DNA of 64,000 nt from Litomosoides sigmodontis (GCA_963070105.1 OY718803.1:11691347-11755346); one strand, 5' to 3'. Counted from the first letter of the stretch, positions 1 through 25,411 are shown. Notes: generated from the letters alone by a model not told the origin. A program made the numbers and translations.

Positions 1-96
1 CATCTCATTTTGTTCAGCTCAGAAATATTGATCGAAAGTAGTTGGATTGCCTCTAAATATTTTCTACTGAATGATAATGTACAACTGTGATTGTAG

Positions 97-12037
<11,941 letters not shown>

Positions 12038-13484
12038 TTTCTTATTATTGCTTCGAGATCTCTCATCTTACAGATTCATAGCGTTCCTACTTTTTTATTA
12101 AGCTTTGTACATATTTTAGTACCATCTTAATCGGAATATATAAATCATGCAATTTTCCGTTAATCCAAAACTGTTATTGCAAGACAGCCCTGCCTCAAGA
12201 AAAAATGATAGCAGATTAGAGAAGAGGGAATTTCATTTTCATCTTTTGTCTGTTTAAAATAGTCTGTGAGGAGATGGAAAATCTGGCAGCAGAGGCACGT
12301 TAAATTGTTCAGATACTATACGATGTCTTAAGACATCAAGTTCTATACAATTACTTCTTTGCTCGCCTTCATTTAATTTCATGAATCTCTTCATTGAATT
12401 TTTTCACTATTTCCGCATTTCAATTGTAGGCTTTATTGGGTTCATATATTGGTAATATAACAGGCTTCAGCATTTAAAGAGGTGAAAGTTTTTTTTCACA
12501 GCGATGTGACCATGCATGTGCTAACAGTTACACGGAAAACCCTCTTTCAGTTGATTCTCGATGACTTCCCTTCACTCTTTTTTTGTTATGAGATTCCGAT
12601 GGATTACGTATATCGTTTTAAAATCTCAATAGAGCATACATACATTTTCCTATGTTTTTGCTTCTAATGTCTTCAGCAAGAACCCCCTCCTTTATCGTTT
12701 GTTTTCCTGCGGAATATTTATTTTCACTTATTGAATTAAACACAGAGAAAGAGGTAAAATAAAGATTGACATATCCCATTTTACATATTCTGTTACAATC
12801 GAAACATATCAAATCGAGATTTTGGAAATTTATGCTTTACAGCGAGAACATTAGAAGCAGCCATTTTTTTGTCATTTTCGTAGAAATACAATAGTAAAAT
12901 ACAGAAGGAAAACGACAATGAAGTACACACTATGGCATAGTATCAAAATTTAGAGGGAATCATGAATTCTCCAAATTAATATATAGCATTAAAGAGGAGC
13001 TCAAAAGTTGGCTATGACAAGCAGTGACCATTTGGTGATCGCTTTCATTTCGTTTAGGTAAGAATGATGGCCGAGTATTCCGTTTAGAAATTCTGAAGAT
13101 TTTTTTCGACAACTGTAAAGCAATTTGAATTGCGAGTTTCATATTTTCGGGTTTTGGAATAAATGGTCGACTGTTGTGGCAGTGTTTTTTAGGGTTTCAA
13201 AAAGAATTCGTATGCAATTACAACATTTACAAAACACACTGTAAACACAATTATTTACAACAAAACAATACGGGAAAGAAGTATATTAGCAAAATAACTT
13301 TGGAATTTTGAGATATACCTTGGTGCAGCGATTGTGTTTATTCTGCTTACGATCGGTTCTGAAGCACCAGTTATAAAATACAATAAAAATCTCCCAGCCA
13401 AAAATAGATTTACTTCGATCAAACATAAGTTGGTAGAGGACAAGAATTGCATTGAACTTTTTAACTCCCAACGTAAACTAGGAG
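12038..13484. other. Intergenic region between two convergent genes
   Basis: This stretch separates the stop codons of the ATRX-like gene (+) and the SLC6 gene (-), so it should hold both 3' ends. A TTTATT on the plus strand at 13337-13342 reads AATAAA for the minus-strand gene, about 145 bases past its stop. The short open frames here lack splice context and resemble nothing I recognise. Confidence 0.6.
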
Positions 13485-16400
13485 CTATTTAAGCTTCACC
13501 TCATTAAAGACTTCTGGTTGCGCGAGCGGGGCTTGCGGGAGAAGGACATAACCGGGCGTATCGCTTGAATATCTCCGCATGACTGATGATGCTGACGTCC
13601 TAATAACTTCATAAGGCAAAGGAGATGATATTGCGTTCTTCAGCTTCTGTAATTAGTAAAATAATAATGCCAATACTAGTAAAAATTGAGCCTGAGTAAA
13701 GCAGAAAAATGTCAAGTTTCTCTTAACCAATAATAACAAATCCCGCACTTCTTTATAAAATTCCAAATTTTTCATAACTCATACATATTTAAAAGAAAAA
13801 TTATTTTCAGCAATCACCTGCCACTTTGTCACTCCAGGCCCTTTCACACATGTTCTGCAAATCCGAAACTGCATAAACAACGGAATAGGTAACAATGGTA
13901 CTAGTGCTATTGTCCATCCAAGCACTTCCGAATACTTCCACTCATGGATTCCGGAGGAATATGTGGAATAATCATAATCAATCAAATTCAGCGCGGCTAT
14001 CGCCTGAAAAACAGTCCTCATATTTTTTTCGACCAACTAAGCACTCAATACAAATCATAAATTTGAAATCGAGACATTCCGGGTTTTATCGCTTGATCAA
14101 TATCGAATACGCATTTCAATGAAAAGTCTCTGATTTATTGCCTGATTTAAAATTTGAAATTTTGATTTAAAATTTTGATATTGTAACACGTATCTGAAGA
14201 TATACCAGAAAAGGGAAGAGGGAAGTGGTGCCAGAGAAATCACTATAATCATTCAATTTGAAAATCCAACAACGTACCGCAGGGATGACTGGCAGTAAGT
14301 ATATGAAATAAAGAATGAAGTGTCCAAGACACCAACAGCATGTTCGTCGTAGCATCGTATGCAAGTCATTGCCAAGACGATGTGCGCCTGTAGTATGTTA
14401 TTTCTTTAATTGCAACATAATGGATGAAATGATCGCTTGCTTGAAACGACACCTTCCTACAGTTATCATGTCTTCTCACAGTTTCATTTTTTATTTCACA
14501 TTTTTTTTTCGAAAAACGAAAACAGAATAGTTGGTTTGGTCATATTGCGCCATTACACGAATCCTTCTGTTAAACATTCACTCAACAACCTGAAGTAGAT
14601 ACGCATCCAACAAATTTCGTGAGAGATCTTATATCTTTGTTTCTTATAAATGTTTCCTAAAACAGAGATTTTGAAGACCTACAATAGAACCATCCAACTG
14701 CTATGATTTCGAAGAAAAGTATGATCCACAGTGTCACATATCTCAAATAGCCACCAACCAGCTCATATGCATAACGACCACCCTGAAAACACAGCAAAAT
14801 TAATAATATGCATTTACGATGAAAAATATTTTTAGGTTTTTTTTCACTTTCAAATCATCAGTTTTTTCAAATTTGAAGTTTCTCTCTCTTAGAACATGAA
14901 ATTCTAATTGTAGATCAAATTTCAAGTTCGAATCATATATGTTTACGAAGTGCACTTAAATTGCTCGCAAAAGTAGTAGAACTGATTGATGAAATGTCCT
15001 GCCTACCTGCGTAGCAAAGTAAAAACCGATGCCAAAAACATCGCAGCATATGAAAAAAACAAGCACAAATCGTGGAAAACAACGGGAAGACTTCTCACCG
15101 CACGCATCTTCAAACGTCGCAACTATGTTTAAAGTGAGAATATACTGAAAGAAGACGCGTGTTATTTCTCCCAGTAATTAGCAGTGATTTCGATTCTCTA
15201 AAACCGATAGGACTAAAATCCTCGGCGATTCTGCTAGCCTACAAAAAAGTAAGAAAAACTTGCAAAAATGTTGAGTAGGACGAAAATGCACATAAAAAGA
15301 AGAATTGCAGTCCATGTTCGTATATCCGGTATGTATGACATATATGCAAGGATGTGCCACATTTGCGACTCCCCTGCAAAATTTCGGCTGTTCAAGTTCA
15401 AAATTAGAAAAACCAGTAAGATGATCAAAAATTTTTGCAGAACGGTTTGAAACTTAATGCTTAATGGAATTTCAAACCTTTATGGTAATAATCGACATGA
15501 AAGTTAATTCCATGCATTTTATTTGAAGTGACTTCAGCAACTTTAATCCAAAGAATTACAGTTTCAATATAGGGATGGGGAACTGAGAATAAAATAAACC
15601 TCGATCAAGAAGTTCGATTGGTTGTAATCCAAGTCGAACACTTAAATGCCCAAGAAATCCAAGTATTACAAGTACCTGTGTCAGCGTCAGTACGGCATGA
15701 CCAAACAGGATTACCCATGCGTCCCTATAAGATATTAATTTCGAAATCTCACTTGCAGTTATTTTTCCAGTTTTGCTTCCATAATTACAACAATTGCGTG
15801 ACGGCGAAAGAAAAATTGGTGAATATATCAAGCGACCAAATAAGAGCAAACAGGTAAAAAGAGCGAGTAATAGTAATTAATGATTGGGTGAGTGACAAAA
15901 CATTTTAGCTTATGAATATAGGAGGCATATTTTTTACTTCGAAAGTTGTGAATCGAATCACGTAGCAGAAAGCGATAAACATTCCACACATTTCAAAAAT
16001 GCAGCAGGAAGCAGAGAACAATTTCCCCTCCGCTTTTTTGTGCTCAAAATATTTATGTAATGAAAAAGCTGTATCATCGTTAACAGAAACGTGATTAGCA
16101 CCCGCCGGTGAGGATGGAGAAAGAAAGCACGGGTAGATCCGTACTTACCCAACAAGGTTGTTTGTTCGCTTGTTGTAGGAAGCAATCGTGATAAACGCAC
16201 CGAAACCAATCCCCGTAGCAACAACCGCCTGCTCAATAGCCGCCTTCCACACCTTCAACGCCAGGAGAGGATTAACAACGCGAAGGACACAATTGTAAAA
16301 TATATGCAACTACTTACTTCACTTCACTAATCCTTACCAACATTAAAATAACGTCAATATACGGACGTTACACGTCCCAATTACCGTCGGTAACATGTGC

Positions 16401-18493
16401 TAAGATAAAAAGGGTTATTCTCTAGGATAACATATGGATTTCTGCTATAGTCCAGCATTATTTTGCCAATTATTATAACAGTTGGACAGCTTGTTGGAGG
16501 AGCACCTGTCCCAAACACATTACAAAGTATGTCGATTTTTAAAGCAAGTACAAGAAGTACTCGTTCTTCCTCATTTCATATATCTACTAATTATTCTCTG
16601 TCCAACAATATCCAGTTTATTTTATTCTTTAACAACCCTCAGCTATTAGAAATTTTAAAAAAATAAATTGCAAAAAATTTACGAGGTAATCAGTTATCCG
16701 TTGCCAATCGGTGGTCTCGTAAAATTTCATCAATATATCAGGAAATCCTTGAAGTGTTAAAGCACGTACTAGAAGTAAACACAGTAAAACCACAGGCATG
16801 ATGAAGGTGAAATGTATAAGCTGAAATGATTTCACGCTTATTCATGTTACTAAATCAAAGGTTCGACATTACTTCAATCAATATAAACATTTTATGGTCT
16901 TTTAGTAGGGACTGTTATGAAAATTGAAATCTTTAGCCATTATTCCAAATACAAGCTTATAACAGCACATAGGGCTGTTTGACATTTCATCACTTAGTAC
17001 TTTCTCCCAATTCTTGGGAGAAAGTTCTTTTTGGTAAGGCATAAGGAAATTACTAAACTAATTATTTTTAATGATCGAAAAGGAATTTCACACATAAGAA
17101 ATCCTTGCCTTTCCTAACCAACGAACGCCGAAACAAGTGCCAAGAAAGACCAACAGCCAAACGACTCCCATAGAAGTAAGAATGTAGTATTGTAAATGGC
17201 CTGTCTCAGCAATGTTGCTCGATGGTCGTTCCAGCATTCTGCAAGTCCGTAACTAAATTTCGTAACAGCTAACCAAACATAAAATGATAATAGCTTCAGA
17301 GAAGAAGCGTACGTCATGAACTGAACAAGTGATGAGTGAGCACTTAAGGTACTCAGTTTTGTCGCATTAGCATACGTTAAATTTGCCACGGAGCCCGCTT
17401 CCTCGCATGGTAATGCCTGAAGCTCGGGAAAGCTCTTACAATGTAACCACGGTAAGCCTGCAAAAAAACAACACATAAAACATCGTAAGGATACATTAAG
17501 TTGTATCAGAATTCGAATTCAATGAAAAATGTTGTCAAGCGTAGTAAATATTGACCTGGTCGTCCAGCTAATATAGCCCAGAAGAGATGAAATAAGTAAA
17601 GCATAAGCCACGCCAGGTACCGTGTCATATGCGCCAATACGAACAGAGAAAAGATTACTTGGGCAATGCCAACGCCTGAAACAATTGCCGATAAGGAAAT
17701 AAGTTCCGTGAACAGAGATGTTCAAATGAGTTTCTTGAACTGATGCACTAGCAATCATGATAGGAACTGTTGATGGATGACCATAAGCATGTTTTTTTTT
17801 AATGGGGCGGACAGATAAACACTGATTCATCAATTTCAAACGAAATCGTAATCGGTTTGTATATAGTTAGCCTAACCATGTCGACCTCCATTTATTCAAC
17901 CTTCTTAACGAACATCCGGTAAAAACCGAGAGAGACGAGGTTTTTTTAGTGATCAAAACATTCAGGCTACTTCTCGTACTTACCTTTAAAAATCGGACAT
18001 ATGTTGTAAAGTGCTTGGACGGGTGCTCGTCCAACAAGCTGTCCAACCGAAAATTCCATCACAATTACTGGTAAAACACAAACAAGTAAGGATGCACCGT
18101 AGGCCGCAACAAATACTACTGAAAGAAATGAAAAACCTCTAGTGAGATATTTACTGTTCACTTTTGCTTTACATAGAAATGCTGTACGTACAACAACTGC
18201 ATACTTTCATGCAGACGGTTTTTACTCACAACTCTTACTCACTTCGTATGAAAATCGAACTCACATCCGCCATTCCGGAGTATTAGTCCGGGTAGGTTGA
18301 GAAAGTTGGTGGTTGCGAAAACATATGCGATCGATGCGACAATCATATCAACCTTGGTGGACCATAGGTCACGCCATTCCTCTACAAGCATTGACGTCAT
18401 CTTAAGGTTAGACCAACTTCGTTCTTCAAACCACATCTTCACCTCTTCTCTGACCTGCAAATACAAAAAATTTGCGTATTGATCGGTGGGCAT
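13485..18493 (-). CDS. Divergent SLC6-family sodium-coupled transporter (SNF type), complete
   Basis: Fourteen exons on the minus strand, in reading order: 18493-18265, 18118-17984, 17675-17556, 17457-17313, 17238-17109, 16820-16683, 16252-16149, 15724-15600, 15373-15264, 15144-15007, 14782-14683, 14387-14278, 14003-13818, 13646-13485 (TAG). All phases agree and give 643 residues, the usual SLC6 size. Family landmarks appear in order: TM1 ending in LPGLILRNGG, MEFSVGQLVGRAP, TM3 LAWLMLYLFHLFWA, the LPW..C extracellular loop with NXT glycosylation sites, LLLVRALTLQG, TM6 ending ITIASYNKRTNN, and FATQGGRYAYELVGGY. The family couples Na+ (often Cl-) to uptake of neurotransmitters, amino acids or related solutes at the plasma membrane; the substrate here cannot be told. 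TM1 reads TTNFLNLP where most members have GLGNVWRFP, so the Trp-Arg pair is lost. Two introns (after 17109 and after 15264) appear to use GC donors. For the second, a GT donor at 15243 would instead add seven residues. The start ATG is supported by a splice-acceptor-like site just upstream. Confidence 0.92.
16481..16560 (+). pseudogene. Inverted partial copy of SLC6 exon 2 inside an intron of the same gene
   Basis: On the plus strand this reads VGQLVGGAPVPNTLQSMSIFK, close to VGQLVGRAPVQALYNICPIFK encoded by exon 2 of the SLC6 gene on the minus strand (17984-18118). The match is at DNA level, shares long identical blocks such as GTTGGACAGCTTGTTGGA and GATTTTTAAAG, and runs past the exon end into intron sequence (AGTACAAGAAGTA against AGTACGAGAAGTA). 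In the copy the GT donor has become CA. It lies in the intron between 16253 and 16682, in the opposite orientation. It is a non-functional duplicated fragment. Confidence 0.8.
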
Positions 18494-18515
18494 TATTACA
18501 TTGGGGAATCTGTAA
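18494..18515 (-). promoter_or_regulatory. Putative trans-splice acceptor of the SLC6 gene
   Basis: On the minus strand a TTTACAG lies 17 bases upstream of the first in-frame ATG of the SLC6 gene. Nematode spliced leaders are typically joined at such a site a short distance before the start codon. This favours the ATG at 18491-18493 and argues against an extra upstream coding exon, although an ordinary intron acceptor cannot be excluded. Confidence 0.5.
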
Positions 18516-19488
18516 ATGAGAAGCAGACTACGAAAGCTAATGAGTAAGCATATAAATGATAGAGCTTAGTGGGTCAAACAAGAATCAAAAAAATGAAATG
18601 ATTAATTTTTTGAAAAGGAAACGATTAAAAGCAATGGAAAGGAGCTGTTTAAACTTTCAATGCCCGTTTCGATCACAAACTCGTGAGAAACGTGTCGAAA
18701 ACTTCCGTAACTATACAAAATTGAAGAATGGAAATTTTTCTTAATTCTTCATAAATTAACCCACGTCGTTCACCGAATTATACTGGAAATTGAGCAATTA
18801 TTCCTGAGATGAAATAGCACTTGTTCCCTCTCTCTCTCTCTCCTTCTCTTTAATACCTCGCTTATTTGTCCAGTCTATCTTGAAGAACTTCACCTATCTA
18901 ACTGGACGATGTGAAAACGTAAAGCAGTTTTGAACACCTCCTACACTGACACTCATATCATCATCCTTCCTTCCACCTTCCTCTTTTATTCGGAGGAAAA
19001 AAATATTTAAAAGGGATAGAGGAGAATAAGACGTAAAGAAGTCTAGGGGAATGGAAAGCAAAATTTGGAGAGGAGAAAGAAGTAGCAAGGGGAATGATGA
19101 AGTGACGGCGGAAAGGGAGGTGCGGGCTGTAGACGACGATAACTTCGAGAGTGGCATTAGAAAGCGCTACCGAAAGATTCCTTCCCGTCTTCTATCTCCG
19201 TCGCTTTTCTCACCAAATTACACTTATTACAAACAAAGAAAACGAATGATCATTTGACGTGTCTCTCATGAGAAGTCGCGAATTGCGCCTTCTCTCGTCT
19301 TCCCCCCTTTCGGCTGTCAAGAACGCAAATAGAACGATTACTGGAACTCCCACCTCTACGAAAATGCCCCACGGCGGCAATGCAAATATCGATGGTACGG
19401 CAAACGATATAATGATAATAACGGTTGCCCCGGGGGAAAAAAACGACGATCCGAAGTGGCCAACGGTCCTTAGTAATCGAGCAACGGA

Positions 19489-19490
<2 letters not shown>

Positions 19491-19542
<52 letters not shown>
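19491..19542. repeat. (CAG)n microsatellite
   Basis: About 17 perfect CAG units followed by CAACAGGAGCAG. In one plus-strand frame (19425-19856) it would encode a Gln tract inside a 143-residue open frame, but neither flank resembles a known protein and there is no exon context, so it is listed only as a repeat. Confidence 0.95.
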
Positions 19543-19553
<11 letters not shown>

Positions 19554-22349
19554 TGTGATGAAAGCTGCGAAGCGACTGAGACAATTATTACAACAACAGT
19601 AGCACGGAAGTTCATCATCGCTACCTCAGTTACACCCACTCCTACAATTTCGACAGATTTCCGACAGAGCACTTCTACCAACTTCATCTCGAAAGGGAAA
19701 ACTTCCGACGAAGGAAGGCAAGTACTGTTGCAAACGAAGAAGGTTTTCGCCAGAAGAGGGTTTATTTTAACTGCTTGCCCAAAGAACAGAACCCTTTCGT
19801 CGCAGTTTGCACTTTGGTGCAATAATCACAGATACAAGAAAAATGCCACTAAATGAAATGACGCACTCCTTTGTTTCTACAGCGGAAATTAATGAGTAAA
19901 TGAAACATGCGACGAAGCGGGGGAAGGAAGAGAGGGAGAGCCAGACAGCAAAATGGAGAAAATTTCTGGAAAGAAAGTGATGTCCAAACCGAACTTTCAA
20001 ATGGTCTCAGCTACTCAGCGAGAATAAGACTGAACCTGACCTACTCGTTTCTCACTTACTTCTACTACTACTACTACTCATCATCATTGCATCAAACAGG
20101 TGTGGCTCAAATGCGAACGACACGGTCGTTTTCTGTTGGAAATTGAATAGCGTGGACAAGCTTCTTCCTATGGAGAGAATGATGAGAGATGCGGAAGGAT
20201 TAAGAGCTGGACGGGAGAGAACATCACCCATCACACTCTCCCTTCCCTTCCTCTCAAATACCGCTCGATATCACCGATTGTTTTACCACCGACTTGTCCT
20301 CCTTTAGTTTGCTTCTCAACAACAGTAAAGAAGTGGGCATTCTATTTCCAGGTGTTCAAATAGACCATATCCCTCAGTTGCTTACACGTAAACAATGCTT
20401 CACCTACACACATCCTGCTGCATACTTTAGCAAGTGCCTAAAGGAATCAGTGCAACGTGCGAACAGCGATTACCAATTTGCAACAGCCTGTGCTGATAAA
20501 GAGAGGGTGTTAGGTGCAAGAAAGGATGCTTGATTCAAATTTCCCCACTTCTTCTGCTGCTATGCGACAATTGTCGGAAATGTAAAGCGCAATCCTGCTG
20601 CATCATGAATAAGTAAATGGACGGATGGATGGATGAAACCATTCACATCCTTCCTACAATAGGATGGATGATGTATAATTTCAGCTGAATTCGTTCCAAA
20701 ACTTCAGGATTCAGGAGGAATAATACGTGCACTGCACTACTGTGAATTACTGCGCACAGAAGCAAACCAGTTGAAGGAGTCAGGTTGAAGCAAGATGGGA
20801 AAAAAAGTGTAGTGAATTTGCAACTGCTCAAGATTTCGAATTATTCAGGGTTTGTTCCCTGCCACGCATGAAAAGGTGTCGTCACAGGGTGAACGCTAGA
20901 GCAGCAGCACTTAAAATTGACCTTGAAATTTTCACAAATAAACACGAAAAAGCGCTCCCGTTTATTCCATTCGAGCAAATCGCAGAGCAAGTTTATGCTA
21001 TGCACTTGCCCTATGAAGAAGTCCAACAGTTGCATCATATTACTGAATGATTTCAAATTCAAACTTTAAAACGAGAATGAGCTGGGAGCGTTGCATGAAA
21101 CCTCTGTCACTAATTGATTAAAAATGTGTAGAGCTGTGATCTGGTGTAACCGTGGTTCGTAAAATGTCATCAAGTAGGGTGGCGTTTAGGAAAAATCTCA
21201 AAAATGAATTACCGCAGCAGTCTCCTTCGATTTCTGCAGTCTTCATACTTTCGGGACGATGCATATTTTCGTAAATTTCTTTTGACCTCACACAGCCACG
21301 AGACCTAAAAAAAGTAGAAGAGAAAAGGAGAGGCCACTAGCAAGGCATGACAAATTATGCGTCGGATGACCAGGAGTGGTCATCATTGGCTGGGGGATGA
21401 TAAATCATTCACACTCATCATTTGCACCGATAACTGCACAAACCGATAATTGTGGAAATTGAACTAATGAATCATTAACAGTGGTCATTTCACTCATAGC
21501 AGTACTTACGGCAAACAATCCATTGCTGGACAAGTTTCAAGATAAGGCAAAAACCATTAGTGCAGGCCTCAAGGGTCCACTCAATTGCTGTCACCTCTAA
21601 TTTAACGGCACCGTATTTCGTCTCACCTACGCTTCAAGCAATCCGCATGGCAAGGCGAGGCATTTACAAAGCAATCAACTCTCTCTTTGCTTCGTAAGTG
21701 AACAAACTCTTCCTCCTCCAGCGGCAGCCATCAAAGCATCGGCCTGTCATGGGCTTACCTCTCCAAGACAAAGGATACAATTCTAAGCAGCGAATCGATA
21801 ATGCACGCATGAGCGGATAAAGAATCGACTGTTCCGTCCGTAAAAACATTTCCGCACCTGTGCGAAGGAGGAAGAGGAAGCATGCAGAGAACATACGCAC
21901 GCATGTCTCGGTGGCACTCAGTTCCACGGTAGCGTAGTCAAATCACCGTCGCAGCAACCGGAGCAGCGCCAACTACCCCATAGGAGCACGTGATTGCATG
22001 AATGCGGAGATGCGGCAGCACTGCCAGTAACAACATCACATGACAGCTGGCTGCTTACCTTGTTGCAACTTGTCGTCAAGTGTGCAGAGGAACTGGAGTT
22101 GGTGGCGGCGGTGGCGTGGATGGTGAAGAGACGACGAGGCAGATCAGATCAATGTCCTCCTGCACCGAATAAGCAACAAACAGGAATGGTAGAGGAGGAC
22201 GGAGAGAGCGTCGGCTTCGCTGATAAGCAGAGAAGCAAAGGGGGGAGGGTGAAGAAGCTGCAGTAAGCTAAATAGTATGTGTGAGTTTAGAGGAAGAGAA
22301 CCAAGGGAAGAGAATGGCGGCGCGGCCGCACCGGGCTGGCTGCCTCTAG

Positions 22350-22350
<1 letters not shown>

Positions 22351-22380
<30 letters not shown>
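22351..22380. repeat. (CAG)n microsatellite
   Basis: Ten perfect CAG units in a GC-richer patch. The overlapping open frames on both strands are driven by the repeat. Confidence 0.95.
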
Positions 22381-22385
<5 letters not shown>

Positions 22386-22597
22386 AAAGCGAAATCGTCG
22401 CGAGCAAAACTGGCGGAAGCGTTGGCAGTGCAATGATGGGAGATGCGAAGACAGAAGGGACCGCAAGTGACGATTGACAGGCACGATTGTCTGTCTGCTC
22501 ACTGACTGGCAAACGTTGTGAGGGCCGCGTGGCCTCCACTATAGGACGACATTGACGTGAAGCGAGCTTCTGCGGTGCACAATTTCAGAAGACCAGA

Positions 22598-22628
22598 TTC
22601 TCTCTCTCTCTCTCTCTCTCTTCCTCTC
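22598..22628. repeat. (CT)n microsatellite
   Basis: A run of TCTCTC dinucleotides with few interruptions. Similar shorter CT or GA runs occur near 18829, 24005, 24343, 26320, 47755 and 48080. Confidence 0.9.
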
Positions 22629-25384
22629 TTGGTCGGTTAAGCTGCGATCACTGCAACAGTGTCGTTGGAAGGAGAGAAGCAGTATGAACCGATGCACTCC
22701 GGTATTCCTCGCAGAATTTCCGATGGGGGAGAAACAAGGTGCGAGGAATCAGGAATCCTGTCTAATCATCATAGCAGTCGGCGATGTTCACTGAGAAATA
22801 AATGAACGACGAGCCTGCGTCATCGAAATGAAAGTGGTGCGTGCAGCGTTTTGGATGTGATGCGCTCCTCCGAAACGAGGAAACAATACACTACAATTGC
22901 AACAATGGTTGGGTTGTAATGTGAAGCAGAATTTTTGGAACACATCAAGGAGAGTGGTGTGATTGATTGAGTTAAGAGCCATTCCCAGCGCGGAGGAAGT
23001 GGACATTTTCGAAACGCCGAAAGTGCGCGCAGAGCGCGGACCTCGGGGACCTGACAGTGCTAGTGAGTGACAGTGTTTGGTTAGGAGTGCTTACTGAAGC
23101 AGCGGAGAGAAAAGTGAAGAGTGGCGTAGGCGCGGTGAAACGGCCAATCTGCAAGGTTTTCCAGTTGGATAAATTATTCTTTCTCCTGCACACGTGGATG
23201 AAAATCTTTCCCCTACCGCTCTTACTCATTAATTAAAAAGTGCGAGCGGAACATTCTCATCGTCATACATTTAACAATGGTGACTGCTGCTGGCGCATTT
23301 GTCACAACTTGACAATTTTACTCTCCTCTCCCCCTAGCAAATTTTCTGGCTCCAACAGATCTCCAACAGTCCGCACATCTTGTCTCTGAAGCCTGGAACG
23401 GGAATTTCAATAAGGAAGGAAAGGGAGATGAGATTTCGGAATAGCAAACTGCGTTACGAAGGGGAGAGGAAGCCTCGGTGGGCTGCTGGTGAGTGGGCAG
23501 TGGTGAATATACTTGGAGCAGAAATTTCACTCAGCATTATTAATAATTCCGCCATCCTCACTTCTTCATCAATCGAACAGATAATTGAGGGTGACAGACA
23601 AACAGCGCCACAATAAGTGCGAAAGTAAGAAAAATGGTAGGCGGAACAACAACATAGGTTAGGCGAGGCAAACAACCGGGGCGTCGTGGGAGTGATTGCG
23701 CACACCAGTAGCGGCTACTTCAGATAGCTTTGCCAGAAAAGGATTCCTCATCAAAGAGTCCTGGTTGCTCACTCCAAATCCTACCATCCTGTAACACTAT
23801 GAAATGGCGACCTGTCAAGGATACTATGCTCTGTGTTCGCGTTCATTTGCGCGCACTCGTCAATTATGAATGAACCTTTTCTCGTTGAGAAGAAGTAAGG
23901 GGAATCAACGGAAAACAAGTAAGTAACAAGAGGATCAATAATAAACAATGAACGATATAGCCTAGATTCATTGACCCTTGTAGCGCTCGCTCTCTCTTCC
24001 TCTTCGAGAGAGAGAGAGAGAGAAAGTGAATTAAAATTAAATGACTAAATATGCACAAAAAATGAGGACACGATGGGACGATAAGCGTGCGCAAACGAAC
24101 GTGTTCGTATCAGTCTAGAAATTTAGGATCTCATTTATTGTCGCTTAAAGTTAGCCATTCGAGTGGAAATGACGGAAATGATAGCAAGTAAACTGTTCCC
24201 TATTATTCTACGATAATTTGCTATTTAAATATATTCTTTCATTCCTTGAATCCGACGCCAAATGAAATTTCACCACATATCCAAGTCAAACAACTCATCA
24301 CATACCAATTTACGGTTGGTGTTCCACTTCAATTTGTAAGATAAGAGAGGGAGAGGGAGAGAGAGAGATGAAATGTAAGGGTCTGGCACTCATAAGGCAA
24401 AGCGGAACATTTGGCGTGATTAATTGATTTTAATTCTTGCACTTAAAGTAATACACTGCATGACGGATAAATGAATGAATGAAGTGGCGAGGACAGTCCA
24501 CAAGAGATTGCAGTTTGAAGCGGAAAGCAAGCGGTTCAGATTCACTCTCTCATCGGTAATTTTTATCGTTTCCACCACAATAAGCGGCCACCGGGAATTC
24601 TTGGGCCGGAGTAAGTCACGGAGACTTCTCCCCAAAAAGAGAAATGCAACGAAATTAACCGTTCATTAGTGCAGCTGTCAAAGCAGCTATCGGCGGGCAG
24701 GAAGACGAATGACGAAGGAATGCCCGGAAAGTGGGGATTATCACGCGCGTAAATGAAGAGGGGAAAATGACGAACTGATGCCGTCACTACTTCGTTTTGC
24801 CTTTTAAAAATTTAGGTTACCATCGCCACAACAAGAATTGCATGTGCACATACACATCACATCTGCGACACACACTAATGTGTGCTGGGTGTCCTTCGAC
24901 ACCAACGTCGTCATCATCGTCACCGCAACAACAACAACTGCAGCGGCGGAAGAGCGGCAGTAACGTGCCGAACAAAGCTTGCAATCTTCTTGCTGTTGGT
25001 TGAGTGCTTCTTCACTTCCCGATGAAATGAAGCTGTGTTGTAGTGCTTCAGGTTAGTGTCAGATTCACAGGAACCAAGGAGGAAACACTTTCCATTACAG
25101 GAAGTGCTTCGAAGACTCAACAAATCCGACTACGACAGTCTGTCTGGTCTGCCTTTTCCAGCAAGATTTGAGGAGGGAGTCCCGGTTCTCATCTAAAAGT
25201 GCTGTCAATTCATGTAAGGAGAGAGATTCAGGTGTCATCGTAAGAGCTTTGAGAAATTGCAGCGGCGAAAATCGGAAGGTGTCAACACACCGTGTTCCTC
25301 TCATCCGACGGACAAGACGGAACGGAAATTTCGCAGCAGCACCTGATCATCATTACCTCTCACTCGAACAACCGTTCAGCAGGG

Positions 25385-25411
25385 ACAGCTACAGCTACAG
25401 CTACAGCTACA
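25385..25411. repeat. (ACAGCT)n hexanucleotide repeat
   Basis: Four and a half copies of the hexamer ACAGCT. It makes a Ser-Tyr repeat in one frame and a Cys-Ser repeat in the other strand, with no other coding support. Confidence 0.9.

Noticed and set aside
17114..17476. Reading the 120-codon minus-strand frame as one SLC6 exon
   Set aside because: Its second half does not fit the family. An internal intron (17239-17312, GTACGC donor and TTGCAG acceptor) restores the standard TM4-5 sequence in another frame.
19250..19856. Open frames with poly-Gln, poly-Ala or poly-Cys
   Set aside because: They overlap on both strands and depend on the (CAG)n repeat. No recognised domain or exon structure is attached.
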